This document shows positions 8,438-16,315 of a stretch of DNA of 64,000 nucleotides, piece after piece (position 1 is the stretch's first letter; the number at the start of each line of letters is the position of its first letter). The stretch is from contig NZ_PGFG01000001.1 in the NCBI RefSeq assembly GCF_002797735.1, positions 2,522,001 to 2,586,000 of the forward strand, written 5' to 3'. Source of the DNA: Thermoflavifilum aggregans. GTDB taxonomy: Bacteria > Bacteroidota > Bacteroidia > Chitinophagales > Chitinophagaceae. Position numbers and translations under genes: made by a program. The notes beneath the pieces are model-generated. The model was not told where the DNA came from. It ran no database searches and saw only the letters and a program-made list of their open reading frames with translations.

Positions 8438-11400
8438 TTACCGCAAAAGTGTTACGTTCCCGGTTCGGGTGACACGGGTGCCATCGGTAAACTGGATATG
8501 GATCACGTAGGCGTAGGCATCCATCGGCTGTGGCTTGCCCCGGTACGTTCCATCCCAACCCTGATTCACATCCCGGCTCTCATATACCTTCTGGCCCCAC
8601 CGGTTGTAAATCTCCATCTCAAATCGCTCTATCCCAAATCCTCGCACCCGAAACACATCATTGATCCCATCCCCATTCGGCGAAAACGCACTCGGCACAT
8701 CAAACAACGGATTGATCAACGCCTCCACCGCCTGACAACTCGTGTCCTCACAACCCCACTCGTTGGCTACCCGTAAACATGCCTCATATACCCCCGTCTT
8801 CGGATATATATGACTCGCATTGTACGTCGTATCACCACTCCCATCCCCAAACTCCCACCACCATCTCACACCCCCCTGGCTCTGGTTGGTAAATACCTCC
8901 GCCACATTCGCCTGCGGCGGCACCGGACTCACCACAAACATCGATACCGGCCGTCCATATACCCGGATCGTATCCACCATCGTATCCGTCCGGTTACATG
9001 TCGTGCTGTCATTGGCTACCAAACGAACTACATACTCCCCAGCCTTGCCATACTCATGTACCGGATTCGCCTCCGTGCTCGTCGTCCCATCCCCAAAATC
9101 CCACTCAAAACTTAGCCCCCCATCACTCGTATTGTTAAACACCGCCGTATACGGTACACAGCCTACACTGTCTACCTCAAAACCTGCCCTCACATTCGAC
9201 GCTACCCGCAACACCATCACACTGCTATCCGGCGCATTGCAAAAACTACTATCCACCAACCGCAATACCACCCGATACACCCCAGGTCCTCCATAGCCAT
9301 GCTCCACCGTGTCTACCCCCGCCCGAATCTGACCACTGCCATCCCCAAAATCCCACTCAAACGAACTGTCCGTAAAACCTCCCCCTCCCAACGCTACACT
9401 GGTATTGATAAACCGATACCGGTAACTCGTACACGGTCCTATCTTCTGCACCTCAAATCCAACCCGCGCCGGATTATCCCCTACCTTCACCCACATGTAT
9501 CCCGTGTCGGCTATGTTGCAACTGCTGGAATCTATCCCCACCACCATCACCCGATACCGGCCTACCTCCGTATACGTATGACTTTGGCTGGCCTCGGTAG
9601 TCCGTACCGGCCCCGTCCCATCCCCAAAATCCCATATATATTGCCGGGACAAACCAGCCGTATCCGTAATCTCCACCGTAAATGGTACACATCCGCTCGT
9701 GTCACCATCCAAAGCCTTCAACCCTACATGTACCCCACTCAAATTAAACGCTATCTTCAACGCAACCTCATTGCACATAGCTCCCTGATAGGGATTTCCG
9801 GGCCGCAGGGTAGGGTTGGATGGTGACCATACCCCGGGTGTAGTAGGGAAAATAGCTCCACCGCCACAGTTAGCACAAATAGCCTGATAAATGATTCCGT
9901 TTGGATCAAAACGGCTGGTGCCGCCATCCACATGATCCGTGCAACCTCCGTTCTGACCAAAATAGCTGCCATACAGGATGCCGGTAGCATCACGTTTTAA
10001 TACAAAAAAGTAAAAATCCCGCCCATCTGTTGTATTTTTGATGGCATCCGGCGTAACAGGCATTCCGTTGGTACCTGCTATTTCATAGTAATTATTGTTA
10101 TAACATACTCCCCCACCCCAGCCGGACACATACACATTTTCGCAACGATCTACTAAGAAAGCAACCGGCGAAATATTGGGAATACTGGTATTGGTACTAC
10201 CAAAAGTGGTGGAATAGACATATCCGCTCAGGTCAGGTTTTAGCTTGGCAATGAATTGTTTGGCACCCTGGTTGAAATAAGTGGCATTAATCACGGGCCA
10301 GTTGCCGGTAGTGGTACCGCACACATACACGAAGCCATTCCGGTCGAGTGCAATCCCGTAAATCTCATCAGCACCACTGGTACCCAGATAGGTGAGTCGC
10401 AGCAACCGGGAGCCGTCGTTGGTAATTTCGGCTATAAATCCGTCAGCATCCCCTCCCTGAAAGCTGTTCTGGATTACGCCAGCCGGGTTGGCGGCCAGCC
10501 GCATCAGATTGGTGCTGGCTGTTGCCCCGGCCACATAAATATTTCCCTGGGCATCCAGCTTCAAGACAAAAGCTGCATCATCTGCATCACCGCCCAGAAA
10601 GCTGCTCCATACCACTCCCGACAGATCGGGTTTAAGCTTGATAACCACACCATCTTGCTGGTTGTAATAGGCCCTTGATCCCCTGCCCTGGCGGGAAACA
10701 CTGCTGCTGGCATCGCCTTTGGTCGATTGAAAAACACCTGGTGTAACCGGGAAATCGGGCGACTGAGTGCTGCTGGCCAGGTACACATAGCCCGCATCAT
10801 CCACAATCACCTCGCTGCGCCCATCATCACCGTAGTTGCGCATCAGGCTTACGGTACCCGCAGAGCGGTTGGAAGTAATATTCACCCCATCATCATTCTG
10901 CCCTCCCATCCGGATAGACCCTATCAGAGCCGTTCCCGTGGCATTCAATTCCGTAACCACAATATCCCATCCTCCCAAAGATCCCAGTGTGTTACCCCGG
11001 GGATAAACCGGATAATTAGGCGAATTGGTTCTCCCGGCAATAATCAGATCACCCTGGTTGTTCACAACCAGGCTGTGGGGTTGTTCATTGCCCGAACCAC
11101 CAATGTAGGTGGCATACAGCAATGTTCGCCCGTCCGGACTAAACTTGCTGATGCCCATATCAAAACCATAGGTATTGCCTTCATAAGAAGTACCCCCGCC
11201 AAACGTAGCCTGAAAGGGGCCCGGACTGACCGGCAGAGTAGGATATCCCTGCCCGAAAACAATTCCACCGACGTACATGTTGCCCTGGGCATCGTATGTG
11301 GCTGTATAGCCCCAGTTATCAGCCCGCGATCCCGTAAAAGATGAAAAAATGATGGTTGGGTCAATGATCAGAGGCACCCGCCGGTTCCATTCTTCAGGAT

Positions 11401-12412
11401 GGGGAAAATGAAACTGTACCTGATTACCCCTGACTTTGAATTTACAGGTAACCGTGTGTTTTTCATTTCCGATAAACTGATAGGCATAAGGCGTTTGTTC
11501 TTCTATCTGCCCATATCGGGTGTAAATCACCAGCTTGTCGTTCTTTACCTCGATCTTATCCACACCTTGATATGACATTATCACCTGATCGGGGTTCCCG
11601 CCGGGATAGACAATTACATCATAGGTGAGCCTCGATCCGGAAGAAAATACACGAACATCCACATGAGGATAAATCTGCCTGTAGGTAACGGCTTCAAAGG
11701 CCTGCACATGGGTAGCCCAGCGGGCCGGATCATTGCCTATGAAATAATTGTAATAAGCCGCACTGGAATGATCGGGCACAATATCTGAATTTGCCATCTG
11801 CCTGGCAGCTTCAAAACGCATTTCATACATCTGCCCCCTGACAAGCACTCCAGCCGCTCCGGATGAACCCGCATGCTGACGACTGGTGGCATTGCCAGGC
11901 TGTGCTGAAGAAGATGCAGGATTATCCTGATGCACAGATTCAAGCAATGTTTCCACATCTTCCTGATTGAAAACCGTTACGGCAATTCCATCTTTTTTCA
12001 GGAAAAGCTGTCCATTGCCAGGCAGATCAGCACGATACAAGATATCAGCGTCCCATTGTCCTTTATTTTGAATAAAAAGCAGGGGAGGAAAGCCTGTCTG
12101 TTCGGCAGGCAGACCTACCTGACCGGTAGGCAGACCTACCTGACCGGTAGGCAGGCCTGCCTGGGGATTAACATGATGAGCCCCTGGCTGTTTTTGTGCA
12201 TAACAAATACCCATGTTCCCCATCATCCACAAAAAAAGCAGGCCTATGCTCCAGCAAAGCAACCATAATTGCAAGCAGGAGCAACTGCTACCTCTGCCCT
12301 TGAGGGTCCCGGAAAGATCAGTCGTATTGCCTATTGTGTCTGCTCTGTCAGGCAACAGGTTTGGAAGCGGGACTGATCTATCCTCCAGTGATGAAAGTAT
12401 GGCATTTTTCAT
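8438..12412 (-). CDS. Giant secreted SBBP/PKD protein with type IX (type B) sorting domain, paralogue 1
   Basis: 1324 residues. A long N-terminal region precedes the signal-peptide core WLLCWSIGLLFLW, which ends near CYAQ (residue 73). Three 7-residue repeats (GLPTGQV) follow directly. Next comes an NKGQW-containing N-terminal domain and a beta-propeller-like region with SBBP-type repeats (YVAGAT, YVCGTTTGNWP, YVSGWGGG) up to about residue 870. Four PKD domains (WDFGDG or WEFGDG) follow, then a C-terminal domain with SAFSPNGDGINDVF and YNRWGQKVYES, the TIGR04131 gliding-motility type B sorting signal. Residues 880-1311 are encoded by DNA identical to that of the next paralogue. It is probably a cell-surface adhesin exported by the type IX system with the PorP/SprF protein encoded 18 bp downstream. 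Confidence 0.9.
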   Translation of the reverse strand: MKNAILSSLEDRSVPLPNLLPDRADTIGNTTDLSGTLKGRGSSCSCLQLWLLCWSIGLLFLWMMGNMGICYAQKQPGAHHVNPQAGLPTGQVGLPTGQVGLPAEQTGFPPLLFIQNKGQWDADILYRADLPGNGQLFLKKDGIAVTVFNQEDVETLLESVHQDNPASSSAQPGNATSRQHAGSSGAAGVLVRGQMYEMRFEAARQMANSDIVPDHSSAAYYNYFIGNDPARWATHVQAFEAVTYRQIYPHVDVRVFSSGSRLTYDVIVYPGGNPDQVIMSYQGVDKIEVKNDKLVIYTRYGQIEEQTPYAYQFIGNEKHTVTCKFKVRGNQVQFHFPHPEEWNRRVPLIIDPTIIFSSFTGSRADNWGYTATYDAQGNMYVGGIVFGQGYPTLPVSPGPFQATFGGGTSYEGNTYGFDMGISKFSPDGRTLLYATYIGGSGNEQPHSLVVNNQGDLIIAGRTNSPNYPVYPRGNTLGSLGGWDIVVTELNATGTALIGSIRMGGQNDDGVNITSNRSAGTVSLMRNYGDDGRSEVIVDDAGYVYLASSTQSPDFPVTPGVFQSTKGDASSSVSRQGRGSRAYYNQQDGVVIKLKPDLSGVVWSSFLGGDADDAAFVLKLDAQGNIYVAGATASTNLMRLAANPAGVIQNSFQGGDADGFIAEITNDGSRLLRLTYLGTSGADEIYGIALDRNGFVYVCGTTTGNWPVINATYFNQGAKQFIAKLKPDLSGYVYSTTFGSTNTSIPNISPVAFLVDRCENVYVSGWGGGVCYNNNYYEIAGTNGMPVTPDAIKNTTDGRDFYFFVLKRDATGILYGSYFGQNGGCTDHVDGGTSRFDPNGIIYQAICANCGGGAIFPTTPGVWSPSNPTLRPGNPYQGAMCNEVALKIAFNLSGVHVGLKALDGDTSGCVPFTVEITDTAGLSRQYIWDFGDGTGPVRTTEASQSHTYTEVGRYRVMVVGIDSSSCNIADTGYMWVKVGDNPARVGFEVQKIGPCTSYRYRFINTSVALGGGGFTDSSFEWDFGDGSGQIRAGVDTVEHGYGGPGVYRVVLRLVDSSFCNAPDSSVMVLRVASNVRAGFEVDSVGCVPYTAVFNNTSDGGLSFEWDFGDGTTSTEANPVHEYGKAGEYVVRLVANDSTTCNRTDTMVDTIRVYGRPVSMFVVSPVPPQANVAEVFTNQSQGGVRWWWEFGDGSGDTTYNASHIYPKTGVYEACLRVANEWGCEDTSCQAVEALINPLFDVPSAFSPNGDGINDVFRVRGFGIERFEMEIYNRWGQKVYESRDVNQGWDGTYRGKPQPMDAYAYVIHIQFTDGTRVTRTGNVTLLR
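8478..9775 (-). repeat. 1298-bp perfect direct repeat, copy A (PKD domains plus sorting domain)
   Basis: This stretch encodes residues 880-1311 of the paralogue-1 giant and appears base-for-base identical to 12525-13822, at a constant offset of 4047 bp with no indel. Sequence on both sides diverges at once: downstream the C-terminal residues are RVTRTGN here and QTTKTGS in the other copy. The segment has a strong C-over-G skew on the plus strand; positions 8821-8880 hold 31 C and 5 G by hand count. Perfect identity inside otherwise clearly diverged paralogues indicates recent gene conversion or partial duplication. Confidence 0.93.
12104..12166 (-). repeat. Three 21-bp tandem repeats made of palindromes, in frame in a giant gene
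   Basis: Three contiguous 21-bp units occupy 12104-12124, 12125-12145 and 12146-12166. The first two differ at one base; the third has diverged at its right side. Each contains an inverted repeat (GGTAGG, 4-base loop, CCTACC, or a variant), and the third unit holds the perfect 12-bp palindrome GGCAGGCCTGCC. On the coding strand the repeat is 7 codons long, so it adds GLPTGQV units without breaking the frame. It sits just after the signal peptide and is absent from the paralogous gene at 12485-16210. It looks like an inserted or expanded palindromic repeat of the REP kind. Confidence 0.8.
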
Positions 12413-12484
12413 TGTAGCGTTGCTCCATGTATGGAATTTACGATTTTTCTGGTATTTCCGTTTGCGTCGGGCTCACCGGTAAGG

Positions 12485-15400
12485 TTATCTTAATAACGTT
12501 ACACTGCCGGTTTTAGTTGTTTGTGTGCCATCGGTAAACTGGATATGGATCACGTAGGCGTAGGCATCCATCGGCTGTGGCTTGCCCCGGTACGTTCCAT
12601 CCCAACCCTGATTCACATCCCGGCTCTCATATACCTTCTGGCCCCACCGGTTGTAAATCTCCATCTCAAATCGCTCTATCCCAAATCCTCGCACCCGAAA
12701 CACATCATTGATCCCATCCCCATTCGGCGAAAACGCACTCGGCACATCAAACAACGGATTGATCAACGCCTCCACCGCCTGACAACTCGTGTCCTCACAA
12801 CCCCACTCGTTGGCTACCCGTAAACATGCCTCATATACCCCCGTCTTCGGATATATATGACTCGCATTGTACGTCGTATCACCACTCCCATCCCCAAACT
12901 CCCACCACCATCTCACACCCCCCTGGCTCTGGTTGGTAAATACCTCCGCCACATTCGCCTGCGGCGGCACCGGACTCACCACAAACATCGATACCGGCCG
13001 TCCATATACCCGGATCGTATCCACCATCGTATCCGTCCGGTTACATGTCGTGCTGTCATTGGCTACCAAACGAACTACATACTCCCCAGCCTTGCCATAC
13101 TCATGTACCGGATTCGCCTCCGTGCTCGTCGTCCCATCCCCAAAATCCCACTCAAAACTTAGCCCCCCATCACTCGTATTGTTAAACACCGCCGTATACG
13201 GTACACAGCCTACACTGTCTACCTCAAAACCTGCCCTCACATTCGACGCTACCCGCAACACCATCACACTGCTATCCGGCGCATTGCAAAAACTACTATC
13301 CACCAACCGCAATACCACCCGATACACCCCAGGTCCTCCATAGCCATGCTCCACCGTGTCTACCCCCGCCCGAATCTGACCACTGCCATCCCCAAAATCC
13401 CACTCAAACGAACTGTCCGTAAAACCTCCCCCTCCCAACGCTACACTGGTATTGATAAACCGATACCGGTAACTCGTACACGGTCCTATCTTCTGCACCT
13501 CAAATCCAACCCGCGCCGGATTATCCCCTACCTTCACCCACATGTATCCCGTGTCGGCTATGTTGCAACTGCTGGAATCTATCCCCACCACCATCACCCG
13601 ATACCGGCCTACCTCCGTATACGTATGACTTTGGCTGGCCTCGGTAGTCCGTACCGGCCCCGTCCCATCCCCAAAATCCCATATATATTGCCGGGACAAA
13701 CCAGCCGTATCCGTAATCTCCACCGTAAATGGTACACATCCGCTCGTGTCACCATCCAAAGCCTTCAACCCTACATGTACCCCACTCAAATTAAACGCTA
13801 TCTTCAACGCAACCTCATTGCAGTTGTCGCTTCCGTTGCGAGGCGACCAAACACCGGGAGTAACCGGCTCGTTGGAAGAACCTCCACATCCGCCACAAAT
13901 AGCTTCATAAATAACTCCGGTAGGATCGAACCGACTGGTGCCTCCATCCACATGTTCCCAGATGCCAGGTCCTCCCCAGTAGCTGGCATAAAGCACGCCG
14001 GCAGCGTTTCGTTTCAACACAAAGAAATAAAAATCAGATCCATCAGTGGTTTTCTGCAGCGCATCCGGCGTAATGTAAAGCCCGGTGGTGGACTGTCCGC
14101 CATGCACGAAGCCGCCATATTGGCTGTTGATGTCCCCACCCCAGCCGGACACATACACGTTTTCACAACGATCTACCAGAAAAGCAACCGGCGAAATATC
14201 CGGGTTGGCGCCACCGGTACCAAAAGTGGTGGAATAGACATATCCGCTCAGATCAGGTTTTAGCTTGGCAATGAATTGCTTGCCGCCGGGTTGTGAATAG
14301 GGAGCATTCACCACGGGCCAGTTGCCGGTAGTGGTACCGCACACATACGGGTAGCCCTGCTGATCGAAGGCCAGGCCATATACCTCATCAATGCCGTTGG
14401 TTCCCAGATAGGTGCGGCGCAGCAACTGGGTACCGTCGTTGCTGATCTCGGCCACAAACCCATCGGTCATGTTGCCCTGGTATGAGGGCTGAAGCACGCC
14501 GGGCAGTTTACCCGAGGGCAGATCGCTGCTGGAGGTTGCACCTCCGACATAAATATTTCCGGATGGATCCAGGTCAATCACATAAGCTGCATCATCGCCC
14601 GAGCCGCCCAAAAAGCTCGCCCATGCCAGGCTGAGATCGGGATGCAGCTTCATCACCACTGCATCCTGGTCATAATAGGTATAGGAGAACACAATGGGCC
14701 CCCCCTGATCATAAACCGTCCGGGAACCGCTATGTGGTTTTGAGGCATCGCCTTTGGTTGGTTGAAAAACACCCGGAGTAACCGGGAAATCGGGCGACTG
14801 GCTGCAGCTGGCCAGATATACATTATCAGCCGCATCCACAATTACTTCGCTGCGGGCATCATCGCCATAATTTTGCATCAGCGACACCGTGCCTGCTTCG
14901 CGCACAAACGTAATATTCACCCCATCATCATTTCTTCCACCAATCACCACACTGTGCAGGAGAGCACTGCCCGAAGGATTCAATTCAGCTACCACAATAT
15001 CATAACCGCCGCGGGGACCATACTGGTGGTCATGGGGGAAATCAGGCGAACTGGTTCGCCCGGCTATGATCAGGTTGCCCTGATGATTCACAATCAGGCT
15101 GTGCGGCTGCTCATTGCCACTTCCTCCCAGATAGGTCGCGTATAGCAATCGTTTTCCAGTCGGATCAAATTTGGCAATGGCCATATCGTAACCATAATAA
15201 TTCGATTCAATTTGCCCACCTCCAAAGGTTTGCTGAAAAGCCCCGGGTGTGACCGGATAACCACTGTTGAAGACAATGCCGCCGGCGTAGAAATTACCCT
15301 GTGCATCATAAGTAGCCGTAAAACCCCAGTTATCGGCCGTAGAACCGGTAAATGTGGCAAAGATGACCACCGGATCAATGATGAGGGGTAGATGCGGATC

Positions 15401-16210
15401 ATAGGTACCGGTAACTTGAAAGCCTACCTGCTGCCGGTTGATCACATAGCGACAGGGAATCTGCTGGCGTTGTCCCTCTACATATTGATAGCAAAAGGGC
15501 TCCAGTTCCGTGATGGTTCCCACGGCCGTTTTGATCAACAGATTGCCTTTGCGGATTTCCATACTCTCAATGCCCTCATACTGCAGGCTGATCTGGCTGA
15601 CCTGTGCACCGGGCTGAAGGATCCAGTCATATTTCAGTCGGCCGGCTTCAAAATAAAACCGTACATCAATACCCGGATAAATCTGTCCGTAGGTGATTCC
15701 TCCATAACCTTCCACATGGGTAGCCCAGCGGGCCGGATCATTGCCTATGAAATAATTGTAATAGGTCGTACTGGGATGATCAAATTGTATCTGGGGAGAT
15801 TGACTATTGAGGAAATGAACCTGATAATACACACCATGCAGGGTAACAGGGAAAGCCACACCGGCAGAAGGAATTGCCTGTGGGAACCGGCTTCTCGGGC
15901 GATGAAGGGGGTTGCGGGAAGAAGAAATTTCCTGTGCATCACCATGAAATAATGACCAGAAATGTTTCATATCTGCGGTGTCGTAGAGCACCGCACCGAA
16001 GCCCTGGCGGCTGAGCACCACATACTGGCCTGATCCCAGATCAGCCCGGAAAAGCACATTGGCAGGCCATTGCCCCTTGTTGGTCTGAAAGCTGACATCC
16101 CCGAAAGACGATTGACCATTGGCCAAACCAGCCAGCAATACACAGGCGAATAGCGTCCAGCCATATCTCCATCTCCTGGCAAGAAAAGAATTTGTGCGTG
16201 CAAAAAACAT
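12485..16210 (-). CDS. Giant secreted SBBP/PKD protein with type IX (type B) sorting domain, paralogue 2
   Basis: 1241 residues from the ATG at 16210. The frame is open to 16267, but the Met at 16210 gives the best signal peptide (basic FLARRWRYGW, core TLFACVLLAGLANGQ). Domain order is as in paralogue 1: an NKGQW N-terminal domain, SBBP-type propeller repeats (YVGGATSSS, YVCGTTTGNWP, YVSGWGGD), four PKD domains (WDFGDG/WEFGDG) and the SAFSPNGDGINDVF/YNRWGQKVYES type B sorting domain (TIGR04131). The N-terminal 800 residues are homologous but clearly diverged from paralogue 1, whereas residues 797-1228 are encoded by identical DNA. It lacks the GLPTGQV repeats. The gap to paralogue 1 is 72 bp, so one transcript is likely. 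It is probably a surface protein exported with PorP/SprF help. Confidence 0.9.
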   Translation of the reverse strand: MFFARTNSFLARRWRYGWTLFACVLLAGLANGQSSFGDVSFQTNKGQWPANVLFRADLGSGQYVVLSRQGFGAVLYDTADMKHFWSLFHGDAQEISSSRNPLHRPRSRFPQAIPSAGVAFPVTLHGVYYQVHFLNSQSPQIQFDHPSTTYYNYFIGNDPARWATHVEGYGGITYGQIYPGIDVRFYFEAGRLKYDWILQPGAQVSQISLQYEGIESMEIRKGNLLIKTAVGTITELEPFCYQYVEGQRQQIPCRYVINRQQVGFQVTGTYDPHLPLIIDPVVIFATFTGSTADNWGFTATYDAQGNFYAGGIVFNSGYPVTPGAFQQTFGGGQIESNYYGYDMAIAKFDPTGKRLLYATYLGGSGNEQPHSLIVNHQGNLIIAGRTSSPDFPHDHQYGPRGGYDIVVAELNPSGSALLHSVVIGGRNDDGVNITFVREAGTVSLMQNYGDDARSEVIVDAADNVYLASCSQSPDFPVTPGVFQPTKGDASKPHSGSRTVYDQGGPIVFSYTYYDQDAVVMKLHPDLSLAWASFLGGSGDDAAYVIDLDPSGNIYVGGATSSSDLPSGKLPGVLQPSYQGNMTDGFVAEISNDGTQLLRRTYLGTNGIDEVYGLAFDQQGYPYVCGTTTGNWPVVNAPYSQPGGKQFIAKLKPDLSGYVYSTTFGTGGANPDISPVAFLVDRCENVYVSGWGGDINSQYGGFVHGGQSTTGLYITPDALQKTTDGSDFYFFVLKRNAAGVLYASYWGGPGIWEHVDGGTSRFDPTGVIYEAICGGCGGSSNEPVTPGVWSPRNGSDNCNEVALKIAFNLSGVHVGLKALDGDTSGCVPFTVEITDTAGLSRQYIWDFGDGTGPVRTTEASQSHTYTEVGRYRVMVVGIDSSSCNIADTGYMWVKVGDNPARVGFEVQKIGPCTSYRYRFINTSVALGGGGFTDSSFEWDFGDGSGQIRAGVDTVEHGYGGPGVYRVVLRLVDSSFCNAPDSSVMVLRVASNVRAGFEVDSVGCVPYTAVFNNTSDGGLSFEWDFGDGTTSTEANPVHEYGKAGEYVVRLVANDSTTCNRTDTMVDTIRVYGRPVSMFVVSPVPPQANVAEVFTNQSQGGVRWWWEFGDGSGDTTYNASHIYPKTGVYEACLRVANEWGCEDTSCQAVEALINPLFDVPSAFSPNGDGINDVFRVRGFGIERFEMEIYNRWGQKVYESRDVNQGWDGTYRGKPQPMDAYAYVIHIQFTDGTQTTKTGSVTLLR
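12525..13822 (-). repeat. 1298-bp perfect direct repeat, copy B (PKD domains plus sorting domain)
   Basis: Second copy of the segment at 8478-9775, in the same orientation 4047 bp away. It encodes residues 797-1228 of the paralogue-2 giant. Because both copies are in the same reading frame, recombination between them would delete 4047 bp and leave one intact chimeric gene joining the paralogue-2 N-terminus to the paralogue-1 C-terminus. Confidence 0.93.
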
Positions 16211-16315
16211 CTTCCTGATGCGGATATGGTCAGGCATGTGAAGGAATATACTTTCAGTCTGAATCACATGTATGGAATAACGTAAATATCGCTTCGATAG
16301 GTTGCTTTTGAGGGA

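Noticed and set aside
13346-14263. A 305-codon open frame on the plus strand antisense to a giant PKD gene, with equivalents at 9299-9826
   Set aside because: It mirrors the coding strand of the PKD gene. Its Pro/Arg/Thr-rich low-complexity translation comes from the strand skew, and it is repeated only because the underlying DNA is repeated.
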